This document shows positions 8,501 through 15,395 of a stretch of DNA of 64,000 nt, in pieces. Each line of letters starts with the position of its first letter. The stretch's first letter is position 1. The stretch is from Gaoshiqia sediminis (GTDB lineage Bacteria; Bacteroidota; Bacteroidia; Bacteroidales; Prolixibacteraceae): contig NZ_JAPAAF010000006.1 in assembly GCF_025907915.1 (NCBI RefSeq), forward strand, positions 1 to 64,000, in the 5' to 3' direction. A program made the translations under genes and the position numbers. The notes below the pieces were generated by a model. The model was given only the letters and a program-made list of their open reading frames with translations. It was not told the origin of the DNA and ran no database searches.

Positions 8501-9151
8501 AGTATACGGCAATTGCATCAGCCATTGTTTGGTAGAAAAATAGCCGCTGGTGTTCCCGTAGCTTTTCAGGGAGTGATGACCGGCTACCACCACATGTTTT
8601 CCCGCATAATGCCGGCGGATGGCATCTTCGATCTGACTAAGCACGTCCCTCTGGCTTTCAATGTCGCATTTATTGAGACGGCGGTCGTATTTATGCACCC
8701 ACCACCAGGAGTCAATCAAAATCACCACTAGGTGGTCGGAAAGTATTACCTCGGTTGGCCCGGGACAAGCTTCATTGGGAAAGAGAAAGGGGTTGTTGTA
8801 TTGCTCTGGCAGATTCTCCGTTAGTTGTTTGATAAAACTTTTTCCTTTGCGGTTGCCGCCAGCCCATTCGGTTTTTCCGGGAGCAATCAGCACCGAATGT
8901 TTTTCATTGAGCAACAATTCACCGGGGAATTTTCCGGTTTGCGCATCAACAGCATTACCAGTCAATAAAACGGCAAAATTCTCCTGCATGCCGATCCGGT
9001 CTCTCCATTGGTTTAAAAGTGCAGTATCCGATTTCTCCCCGTAAACGTTCCCGCTTGAAAAAATTGTGAATGCAGTTTCTTCCTGAGCGAACATCAAATT
9101 CCCTTGGTATAGGAAAAACACAAAAGGCCAATATTTTACAATTTTCAGCAT
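5594..9151 (-). CDS. Omp85-type outer-membrane protein with degenerate metallophosphoesterase and kinase-like segments
   Basis: An 1185-residue protein with a signal peptide ending near FAQ (residues 20-23). Residues 25-330 follow the layout of metallophosphoesterases, but the metal ligands look lost: the D-x-H/GD site reads FSSGN, GDN reads TGN, GNHD reads GKTEW, and the final GHxH reads SGEEN. Only GHH at 191-193 is kept. Residues 350-600 hold a kinase-like pattern: a possible Lys in QYVLRSIDK, a DWDRHEDQW loop (549-557) and PRDRDQAFF (574-582), reminiscent of HipA/Fam20-type catalytic loops. The last ~350 residues are a BamA/TamA-like barrel with the LRGYRQTRF motif and a terminal aromatic residue (NFSVNYQF). 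It starts 8 nt after the HD/PycTM gene. Barrel call is firm; the two N-terminal assignments are inferred. Confidence 0.75.
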   Translation of the reverse strand: MLKIVKYWPFVFFLYQGNLMFAQEETAFTIFSSGNVYGEKSDTALLNQWRDRIGMQENFAVLLTGNAVDAQTGKFPGELLLNEKHSVLIAPGKTEWAGGNRKGKSFIKQLTENLPEQYNNPFLFPNEACPGPTEVILSDHLVVILIDSWWWVHKYDRRLNKCDIESQRDVLSQIEDAIRRHYAGKHVVVAGHHSLKSYGNTSGYFSTKQWLMQLPYTFYRKFPGNRDDNQHPDFKDFRNGLLSVLKKYPEVLYVSSGEENMQYFQYNNNHFVISGSWHDGEYVRKDSPEFGSEEKGFAQLSFAPEGQCDIAFFNSQETVFRKVLYRKVFSDDNPISKVLMQLPDSTEVIASFRYNIDESTYKYLGKNYRDIWKVPVKVKVFDIGIRKGGLKILKRGGGQQTLSLRLEDDIGKQYVLRSIDKFVEGAVPEELHKTFAVDLVQDQISASNPYAAPVVAALAEHAGVFHTNPELVYVPDDPRFGIYRRDVAEKLFLFEERPDDDRSDVDGFGRSRNIISTAKVIEKTTASSNHVVDEDAVLRARLFDIVINDWDRHEDQWRWAGFERNGQTIYKPIPRDRDQAFFLNEGVIPWIAARKWLLPKLQGYTDYTENMEGQSFNARYFDRSFLVQADWEDWLRQIDSLKILLTGQRIDAAMHAFPKEVYPLCAPETARILKARIENLEPMARKLYLSLTKEVSVTGTEESDFFEIMASSDTVLQISGYELKKKGQKGLQFYHRTFYAAETKKIHLYGRQGEDRFELKGNHRLRIDLKIIGGKNKDEIISGEKLKQKKVSVYDKKTTEISPELSDRLKTRYDPDALEYDREHFQYDVIYLGIFSGYNPDDGTFLGGGPVFTKYSRYRQQRYEVLGNYAFASNAFNLRAGAQNSYPLRRVDINFSTGYNSPEFAGNYFGMGNETKWEVPKSEKEFYRLRMSSFHAQLDFIKWLDADRIHKAGPGLLYNYADAEETSGRYIAQIGNGLTDIDLMPHSYGGGYFKYEFNTLAEIQRKEEEEFVGSNTFPTHGMHLNTRASYFVGLNDHTRNFFKVSGDWVAYLSFSQRPRVVYALRIGGEKLFGDYAFHEAAKLGRTENLRGYRQTRFYGDASLYLNAEIRIRMKQFQTYLLNGTAGVLAFNDIGRVWLEGEDSKKWHNGTGLGLWFSPFDMAVVSISFATSSDDRLFNFSVNYQF

Positions 9152-9159
9152 TCGGCTTC

Positions 9160-10314
9160 TTATATGAACACAAATAAAAATGCACCGACACTAATTACCA
9201 GGCCCGCCATAAAAACATTGTAGGCCCAGCGCAGCAACTGGTATTTTTTTGCCAGCACTTTGCCCAAAGAATACTGGTCTTTAGTGAGTGTGGAATAGAG
9301 ATAAGGATCGTCATTTATCATTTCGGCAACGGCCCATTCATATTCTTCCAGATCCATATTATAAAAGTTTCCAAAAAATATTAGATTTACTTTCTGTTGT
9401 TTTATGTCTTCTCGCGTAAATTTGCCAGAAGATATGTTTGGGCGGGTGGACAGAATAGCCAGCACAATCGTAGACAGACTGAACAAGATGAAAATGATGG
9501 TGGGCCCAATTATAACTGGTTCCTGCTTGAATTTACTAACCAAGGTAGCCAGCGCCAGCGAAATGATGATGCCGTTCAGAGAAATGAGAATATTTGATTT
9601 ATTGTCAGCAATGTGACTCAGGTTAATCTGGTTACGGGCAGTCAGTTTAAACATGGAGGCCACTCCGCGCGAGTAACTTTTCGACTTGGCTGCTTTCATT
9701 TTCGCTTTCGTGGCCCGTTTGGCAATGCGCTCCTTCAGTATTTCGATGTTTTTTTGTTTTGTCTCATCCAGGTTTTTATTACAAAATACCGTGTGCCAGT
9801 TGTGCTCCTCAAACAATTTGAGCGACTCCCTGTCGAATTCGATTCTTTCCAGCCTCCGGACACCTGCATTTTTTTGTTCCTGCCGGAGTTTTTCCGACTG
9901 TTCAAAATAATTGTCCTGGCCAAAGTGCATAAAATCGGCATCGCAAAGCACCTTCGCCACAAGGCTTCTGGCATTTTGGGGTAAAGTGGTTGCCATGATG
10001 CTCTCCTTTACCTCGGTGCGGATGTTTTCATCCACATCCTGGTGTTCAAGAAATTTGGCAGCCATTGCAGCGCTTTCTTTCTCATGCCCTTTGTAGGTTT
10101 TAATGTAACCCACGTCATGAAACCAGGCCGCTACCCTAAGGATGCTCATTTCATCTTCAGACAGATTCTCTTTGGTGCCGATAAAAACGGCATTTTTTAC
10201 CACATCTATCGTATGATCCAGTGTGTGGTACGAATATTTTTCTGGAGTTTCATTCTTTATGAGACTGGTAACAAACTCTTCAGTCTCTCTGATAATTGTT
10301 TCATTGATCCTCAT
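9160..10314 (-). CDS. HD-domain phosphohydrolase fused to a PycTM-like (DUF5706) membrane domain
   Basis: A 384-residue protein. Residues 25-140 are an intact HD domain: Y29-H30..H34, FHD at 65-67, GHE at 76-78 and CDAD at 124-127 supply the metal-binding set. Residues ~225-384 match the PycTM/DUF5706 layout: a conserved ARNQINLSHIADNKSNILISLNG entry followed by hydrophobic segments near 245-263, 272-293 and 362-384. PycTM domains act as membrane effectors of cyclic pyrimidine nucleotides in Pycsar. Here the domain is attached to a likely cyclic-nucleotide or nucleotide phosphohydrolase. Its ATG overlaps the stop of the upstream cyclase gene by 4 nt. HD/PycTM fusions are common in Bacteroidota, so a housekeeping signalling role is also possible. 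Confidence 0.8.
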   Translation of the reverse strand: MRINETIIRETEEFVTSLIKNETPEKYSYHTLDHTIDVVKNAVFIGTKENLSEDEMSILRVAAWFHDVGYIKTYKGHEKESAAMAAKFLEHQDVDENIRTEVKESIMATTLPQNARSLVAKVLCDADFMHFGQDNYFEQSEKLRQEQKNAGVRRLERIEFDRESLKLFEEHNWHTVFCNKNLDETKQKNIEILKERIAKRATKAKMKAAKSKSYSRGVASMFKLTARNQINLSHIADNKSNILISLNGIIISLALATLVSKFKQEPVIIGPTIIFILFSLSTIVLAILSTRPNISSGKFTREDIKQQKVNLIFFGNFYNMDLEEYEWAVAEMINDDPYLYSTLTKDQYSLGKVLAKKYQLLRWAYNVFMAGLVISVGAFLFVFI

Positions 10315-11714
10315 TGTTTCCGAATTTTTGATATTTCGATTTCTTCATTGAAAATATAAAGTAAAACCGGTCGGTTGATTCCCTTAATTTTTGCCGGTTT
10401 CTGAGGCACAAACATCGATTTAACATTCGCATCGATTTCATTGAAAACTTCTTGGGAAATGATGAGCTGTGAATGCCATAGCTTATTTAATTGTTCAATG
10501 CGCGAAGCAATTATCACCACATTTCCTGTAATGGAATACTGTTTGCGTACCGAAGAGCCAATATTTCCGATAACTGCTTCGCCATAATGCAGGCCAATAC
10601 CAATTGTTGTTTTGGGAATATTTCCGGCAGTATTTGCCTGCCTTACCCTTTCGATGATTTCCACTGCAGCCAGTACTGCTTTTTTCGGGATATTCCCTTT
10701 GGAGACAGGGGCGCCGAATGTGGCCATAAACCCGTCGCCCAGAAATTGATTGATGACGCCATCATACCGTTGTACGCTGTCTATCATAAAAGAAAAAAGA
10801 TTATTAAGATAGGTTACAACCTCTTCTGGCGTATGTTTCTCTACAAACGGCGTAAAATTTCGGATGTCAAGAAACATGACACAAACGTATTTGCGTGTAC
10901 CAGTCAACTCATCTTTTTTTTCAAGAATACTATCGGCTATTTGAGGTGAAATCTGTTGTCCGAATAAGTCGATGACCTCATTTTTTTCATTAATACTTGC
11001 CAATGAAGTCAGCATTTTCTTTTTGATTAAATCAGCCACAAATCCTGCCGCAATCCCCGAAATCAATAGTATGACACCTTGCCCCAAGTACTGCATTCCG
11101 GTTAAATCGGGATGAAAGCGGTCAACTGGAATATCGCTGAAAACAGTAGAATAATAAATGGAAACGGCCACATACTCAACCGCCGCTAATCCACCTGAAA
11201 AAGCCGAAAGCCTGAAATTGAGCCGTAAAGTAGAGAGTACTATAAAAAGAAAATAAGTGAGGGGCGCAGGGGATTGGAGAATAACTGTTTGCTCCGAATA
11301 TTCAACGATAAAAATAAATAAAATGGTAAGGAGCGTTATTTCTGAGAACGAGTTTAAATACCCAAAAGCACTCCGGTGGTGAGAGAACAATGCCATCTCT
11401 TTCCCAATGAAGTAATGCACCGATGATTCGTAAAGAATCATTATCAGTGTAAAAATGAGAATAGCATAAATAGCAATGTGCGTATTGAAAAGAGAAATAT
11501 ACTCAGTGCGATAAAAAAAGTAGATAATTATTAGGAGAACAGCCTCAAGTCCAAGTAAACTAATTAGAATAAGCGCTCTAAGTCGCTCACTACCCGCAAT
11601 TTCAGCGTTAAATAGCATCCCCGTATTTTTTCGCTGTTTGCGAGATGTGTGTTTTCTGTTTGGCATCATTTGTAGCTTATTGTTTATAATTATTTTGGAG
11701 AAGTATTCATTCAA
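10311..11714 (-). CDS. Membrane-anchored class III nucleotidyl cyclase
   Basis: A 467-residue protein with five or six membrane segments in residues 45-230, a short linker, then a class III cyclase domain (270-460). Both metal aspartates are present: D283 (FLDIRNFT) and D327 (FLGDGFMATFG). Substrate-defining positions are unusual. The purine-specifying Lys is Q323 (INQFLGD), the Asp/Thr position is S394 (QYSITG), and the transition-state Asn is I401 (VVIIASR), while R405 is kept. The product nucleotide therefore cannot be assumed to be cAMP or cGMP. It is the first gene of the operon with HD/PycTM, Omp85-type and histidine phosphatase genes. A start at Met16/17 is an alternative to 11714. Confidence 0.85.
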   Translation of the reverse strand: MNEYFSKIIINNKLQMMPNRKHTSRKQRKNTGMLFNAEIAGSERLRALILISLLGLEAVLLIIIYFFYRTEYISLFNTHIAIYAILIFTLIMILYESSVHYFIGKEMALFSHHRSAFGYLNSFSEITLLTILFIFIVEYSEQTVILQSPAPLTYFLFIVLSTLRLNFRLSAFSGGLAAVEYVAVSIYYSTVFSDIPVDRFHPDLTGMQYLGQGVILLISGIAAGFVADLIKKKMLTSLASINEKNEVIDLFGQQISPQIADSILEKKDELTGTRKYVCVMFLDIRNFTPFVEKHTPEEVVTYLNNLFSFMIDSVQRYDGVINQFLGDGFMATFGAPVSKGNIPKKAVLAAVEIIERVRQANTAGNIPKTTIGIGLHYGEAVIGNIGSSVRKQYSITGNVVIIASRIEQLNKLWHSQLIISQEVFNEIDANVKSMFVPQKPAKIKGINRPVLLYIFNEEIEISKIRKQ

Positions 11715-11764
11715 TCTTTATAGGATCAATGGTTCCTACCAAATGAATTAGCCGAGCTCTCGAT

Positions 11765-11774
11765 ACCGATCGGT
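11765..11774. promoter_or_regulatory. Palindrome upstream of the cyclase operon
   Basis: ACCGATCGGT is a perfect 10-bp palindrome inside the imperfect ATACCGATCGGTCGTAT. It lies 51 nt upstream of the cyclase start, in the 201-nt space before the operon. Such sites are typical of dimeric repressors; the binding protein is unknown, and one of the local TetR proteins is a candidate. Confidence 0.3.
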
Positions 11775-11915
11775 CGTATTTATTGAAAAATGTCATGACG
11801 ATCGCTATCGTTTCAAGATGTCAAAATTAAAGGACGGCGTCAGGATACAGCTCTATCGAGATTGCAGACAACAAGTCAAACACCTAATGAGGGAGAAGGA
11901 TTCCGATTCATTGTC

Positions 11916-12290
11916 CTATCTTCTGCTCTTCCTTGCATTTTTTTCTTGCGGATGAGCGTTGAGTTTGTTTGCTGGAGTCGTCTTTTTGGTTAATTCAACA
12001 TTAAGCGTAGTACTGCTTATTGAGTCCAAAGAAATGACAACTTGTTCATGGCCTGGTGCCGAGAAAACCACGGTCCTGGCGGAATCATTGGTCCATAATT
12101 TGTAATTTCCATTGACATCTGAAATTGTTCCGATTGTTGTTGTTTCGAACAGAATACTGGCGGCTTCGATTGGTTGCTGAGTTCCCTTCTCAATAATAAT
12201 TCCCGACAGGTTTATATCCTGTCCAGAAATAGAATTTGCTCCTGCTAAGAGAATTACTAACATTAAAATTTTATATCCGGGGACTTTCAT
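11916..12290 (-). CDS. Small exported carboxypeptidase-D-regulatory-like domain protein
   Basis: A 124-residue protein with a signal peptide (cleavage near SISGQ) and one carboxypeptidase-D regulatory-like beta-sandwich (LSGIIIEKGTQQPIEAASI... GTISDVNGNYKL). In Bacteroidota this domain usually starts TonB-dependent receptors or DUF5686 proteins. Here it stands alone and ends in an abrupt, very basic tail (NAHPQEKNARKSRR). That suggests either a genuine small periplasmic protein or the truncated start of a larger surface protein. It is close to a TetR gene, 60 nt away on the same strand. Confidence 0.6.
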   Translation of the reverse strand: MKVPGYKILMLVILLAGANSISGQDINLSGIIIEKGTQQPIEAASILFETTTIGTISDVNGNYKLWTNDSARTVVFSAPGHEQVVISLDSISSTTLNVELTKKTTPANKLNAHPQEKNARKSRR

Positions 12291-12349
12291 GTCTTTTTCT
12301 GATTATAGATTCAATTTCCGTAACCTGTGTATAATTTTTCAACTACAAT

Positions 12350-12973
12350 CTAGAGCATGCTAACCGACTTTTCCTGTTTTAGCAGGCTATGAACGATAAA
12401 GCTCGATATCAAATATTTTTGGTTTTCAAGGTTTGAATCAACGTCAGGTTGATTTTGAGAGTCTTGATAATAGAATTGGTTATTGATAATTGAGAATGCG
12501 GAAAGCGACAGTATGCTTGTGAAAAGATATTTCGGATCAATCGGATTGATCAATCCCTTATCTTCCGCAAGAATGATTTCTTTTTCAAATTTACTGATAA
12601 AAATTTCGCTTAGTTCACTGATGATGCTGGAGACCTGCTGATTCGTGTTTAATCCATTGAGTATGAAAGAAGGCAAATGTGGATGAATGGTAAACACGTT
12701 CAGTGTCTGAGAAACGAACTCGTCGATTAAGTCGAAAAGGTTCGTGTTGCCCTGCGATATAGCTTCTACGTTCTCAAAAATGATATCGATTATTTTATCC
12801 ATTACAGTTTTAAATAAACTTTCCTTTGAGCGGTAATAATAATGTATGGATGACTTACTGACGTTGGCATGTTGTGCAATCTCACTTAGTGTCGCACCGG
12901 CAAATCCTTTTTGAAAAAAGATGACTATGGCTGAATCAAGGATTCTTTCATCCTTTTTAACTAATACTCTCAT
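12350..12973 (-). CDS. TetR/AcrR-family transcriptional regulator
   Basis: A 207-residue protein. Residues 5-50 form the TetR DNA-binding domain (ILDSAIVIFFQKGFAGATLSEIAQHANVSKSSIHYYYRSKESLF), with a C-terminal all-helical ligand-binding region. It is less similar to the other TetR proteins here than the pair at 4290 and 14430. It lies downstream of the DUF2141 gene on the same strand and may control that gene or the carboxypeptidase-D-like gene below it. No operator of the GTTAGT type is seen upstream. Confidence 0.85.
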   Translation of the reverse strand: MRVLVKKDERILDSAIVIFFQKGFAGATLSEIAQHANVSKSSIHYYYRSKESLFKTVMDKIIDIIFENVEAISQGNTNLFDLIDEFVSQTLNVFTIHPHLPSFILNGLNTNQQVSSIISELSEIFISKFEKEIILAEDKGLINPIDPKYLFTSILSLSAFSIINNQFYYQDSQNQPDVDSNLENQKYLISSFIVHSLLKQEKSVSML

Positions 12974-13032
12974 TTTGATTTATTTTTATGAATGATAGTT
13001 GTGTGATATGAAGTCATAGGATTTATGAATGC

Positions 13033-13503
13033 CTATTTGAAATAGATCATCTTAACCTGAATCGTGGTGTCTTCTGTCAACTTGAACGACGCTTTATCAA
13101 ATGATGGTTTGTTGGTAGGACTAATCGACTGAAAGTTGGAAAATCCCAGTCCTTCTTTGGGCAAAAATAATCCCTTCTCAATTTCACCATCATTATTTTC
13201 ATCATGGAAAATGCTTACGGCATATTCTCCTGGAACAAGTTGATGAAAGGTTGCAGTCGAGCTTCCTTCGGTAATTGCTCCCCGGTTTTTCTTGAAGTAC
13301 TTATTTAATTCTTTGTCGGGAAGCGCGTCTTGAGTGTTGTACAAAACAAACATGACATGTCCTTCCGAGTTTCTGAGGCTCTCGACATTTACAGACAATG
13401 AATGGTTACCTTTTTTTGAAGGGATCCGAAAGGAGTAGCTAAATCCGATTAGGGTAAATAGTAAGCCGAAGGCGATGTTTCTCATTAACAATGATCTTTT
13501 CAT
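13033..13503 (-). CDS. DUF2141-family exported protein
   Basis: A 156-residue protein with an N-terminal hydrophobic signal segment (residues 8-25), then the DUF2141 pattern: VNVESLRNSEGHVMFVLYN near the start and the PGEYAVSIFHDENNDGEIEKGLF core. The Asp-rich D.N.DG.. turn looks like a calcium-type loop. DUF2141 proteins are small secreted or periplasmic beta-sandwich proteins of unknown function. It stands just upstream of a TetR gene on the same strand. Confidence 0.8.
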   Translation of the reverse strand: MKRSLLMRNIAFGLLFTLIGFSYSFRIPSKKGNHSLSVNVESLRNSEGHVMFVLYNTQDALPDKELNKYFKKNRGAITEGSSTATFHQLVPGEYAVSIFHDENNDGEIEKGLFLPKEGLGFSNFQSISPTNKPSFDKASFKLTEDTTIQVKMIYFK

Positions 13504-13676
13504 AATTCTGAATTTTAATTTGAATTCAAATCTGGTGTTATTTGTCTGAATCCAACGAGTTCTCCATACTTATATTACAGACGTGCTCGTCGGCCTTGTA
13601 ATTCCTTAGTTTACATCATATATGTAGGTATGTAGATGAATGAACTATATTGTTCGTTTTAATCGTTCCGCGGCTA

Positions 13677-14234
13677 CTAATCTGCGGGTGATTTGTTCTT
13701 AATGGCCTGAGCTTCGCTGACCATTTTATTGAGGAGCTGTTCTTGGTTCATAAATAGACGGAAGCCACCCAAGATGTTAACAGCTAATGATTTGGCTGTT
13801 CGTTTGGACTTAAACACTTTTTCTTCTTTTCCATGGTTTATTATTTGCAATAAGTAGCGCTTAGCACTAATTTTTATTTTTTGTAATAGATTCTGTATCT
13901 CAGGACTTTTATTCAACAATTCAGCGGAGAAGATTATGGTGAGGTAATAAGGTTTGATGTTAAATAAGGAATAAAGGTTTTTAAAGAGATAGTTTAATTC
14001 TTTCTCTGGCGGGAATTTTTTTTGTTTGGCCGTAGTTACCAATTGATTCAGTTCACTTTCTAAACTTTCTAACATCGTGAGTAGAATCTCTTCTGTTGTT
14101 TCACAATGACAAGGAAGGGTCCGTTGGTCGATATTTAAATCACGGGCTAGTCTTTCCGGAGACAAGGATTCTATTCCGGATTCAATGATTATTTTTCCAA
14201 CTTTAGCAATAATCTCTTCATCATGTTTTTCCAT
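13677..14234 (-). CDS. Divergent TetR-family regulator
   Basis: A 185-residue protein. The N-terminal region (EIIAKVGKIIIESGIESLSPERLARDLNIDQRTLPCHCETTEEILLTML) fits the TetR helix-turn-helix but is divergent, with CHCE where YRHF is usual. The rest resembles the ligand domains of the other local TetR proteins (NILGGFRLFMNQEQ near the end). Upstream at 14253-14266 is the palindrome AGTTAA-AA-TTAACT, a possible own operator. Specificity is probably altered relative to its neighbours. Confidence 0.7.
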   Translation of the reverse strand: MEKHDEEIIAKVGKIIIESGIESLSPERLARDLNIDQRTLPCHCETTEEILLTMLESLESELNQLVTTAKQKKFPPEKELNYLFKNLYSLFNIKPYYLTIIFSAELLNKSPEIQNLLQKIKISAKRYLLQIINHGKEEKVFKSKRTAKSLAVNILGGFRLFMNQEQLLNKMVSEAQAIKNKSPAD

Positions 14235-14429
14235 CGTTTTTATTTTAATAGTTAAAATTAACTAACTTTGTACATATAGCTTACTTTATTGAATACGATC
14301 TATATGTAATGTCTATTTAATAGTTGGTTCAGGTTACTAACCCGGCGTCTTTCATTTTGACCATGAGCAACCCAATAAATACTCATAAAGTGATTGGCTC
14401 AGTCGTGTCTACCTGCATCAACTATAATT

Positions 14430-15017
14430 TCAAACATGCGGTGCCCGCAGAAACCCACTTAGTGTTTGAAATAAATCCACTCCTTTAGACCTCAAATCAA
14501 AACTGTATCCCGTGTTTTTCCATTGGCGGACTAGAAACCGAACAGATCCAAAAAATACGATGACAAACATTTCGCTGTCAAATTCGGGTGCTATGACTTT
14601 TTTGCGTTTCATTTTCATTAATAATCCGAGCAGCAATTGCTCATTTAGACCCTGAATTTCACTTACTTTTGTCATTAATCGTTCTTCGTCCCTGAAGATC
14701 TCTTCTGAAAGAACAACCGATGTTAAGGCAGGATTATTAATAAAGTTCTCAAAAATTTGATCGAAATATTCGTGAAACAAATCCATTGGATTTGATGATT
14801 TTTGCACGGTCGAATGTTGGTATATTTCGATCTCTTGTCGGAATGTTTCCAATATTGTATACAAGATGTCAGACTTACTTTCAAAATGACGATAGATACC
14901 GGGCTCGGAAATACCAATCTCTTTTGATAGGTTCTTTATCGTAAATCCATGGACTCCTTTTGAATCTATCAGCAGAATGGATTCAACGATGATTTGCTTT
15001 TGCCTTTCAGATAACAT
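14430..15017 (-). CDS. TetR/AcrR-family repressor, likely regulator of the RND efflux operon
   Basis: A 195-residue TetR protein with the helix-turn-helix GFTIKNLSKEIGISEPGIYRHFESK (residues ~24-48). It is paralogous to the TetR at 4290-4868. A long near-perfect palindrome (15020-15053) begins 3 nt upstream of its start codon. Half of that palindrome (ACTAACAAAGAAA) is identical to sequence in the promoter of the RND operon at 22043-22055. The simplest reading is that this protein represses itself and the efflux operon, whose last gene ends 379 nt upstream on the same strand. Confidence 0.88.
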   Translation of the reverse strand: MLSERQKQIIVESILLIDSKGVHGFTIKNLSKEIGISEPGIYRHFESKSDILYTILETFRQEIEIYQHSTVQKSSNPMDLFHEYFDQIFENFINNPALTSVVLSEEIFRDEERLMTKVSEIQGLNEQLLLGLLMKMKRKKVIAPEFDSEMFVIVFFGSVRFLVRQWKNTGYSFDLRSKGVDLFQTLSGFLRAPHV

Positions 15018-15019
15018 TT

Positions 15020-15053
15020 TTTCTTTGTTAGTGAATATTTACTAACAAAGAAA
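15020..15053. promoter_or_regulatory. TetR operator, 34-bp palindrome
   Basis: TTTCTTTGTTAGT-N8-ACTAACAAAGAAA has perfect 13-nt arms, and the 8-nt centre is also nearly symmetric. It sits directly before the TetR start at 15017. The GTTAGT-N8-ACTAAC core matches the sites at 4913-4938 and 22029-22048. Confidence 0.8.
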
Positions 15054-15395
15054 GCGTATTTTTTTCTAGTTTCCAACTCTTCGGTAAATTATTTTGAGGA
15101 TTTTGATTTGATGTTCAGACATTTCAGGAAAAAATCATCAGATGAAATTGCTATAAATACCATGCGCGTCCCATCAGATCATTGTTTTGAAACGTATTTC
15201 CCTGACCTCTTCTACCTCTGTACCTAAAAGACTCAATACCCACCACACGCCACGGTCTGTGCTTTAAAATTTTCAAGCTTTTCCACAGCCCACGCAGTAA
15301 TATAATGACACGTCAACGTGTCATTGATTTTTCGATTGAAAGCGAACCTATTTATTACCTCGAAGTAATGCCAAGTTTTCTTTTTGTAAAACTCA
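15054..15395. other. Gap with a perfect hairpin downstream of the RND operon
   Basis: A 342-nt stretch without a credible gene between the TetR gene and the RND stop. It contains AATGACACGT-CA-ACGTGTCATT (15304-15325), a perfect 10-nt inverted repeat about 70 nt past the end of the RND gene. No clear T-run follows on the minus strand, so it could be a factor-assisted terminator or a protein-binding site. An open frame at 15233-15499 runs into the RND gene in another phase and has no family resemblance. Confidence 0.45.
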
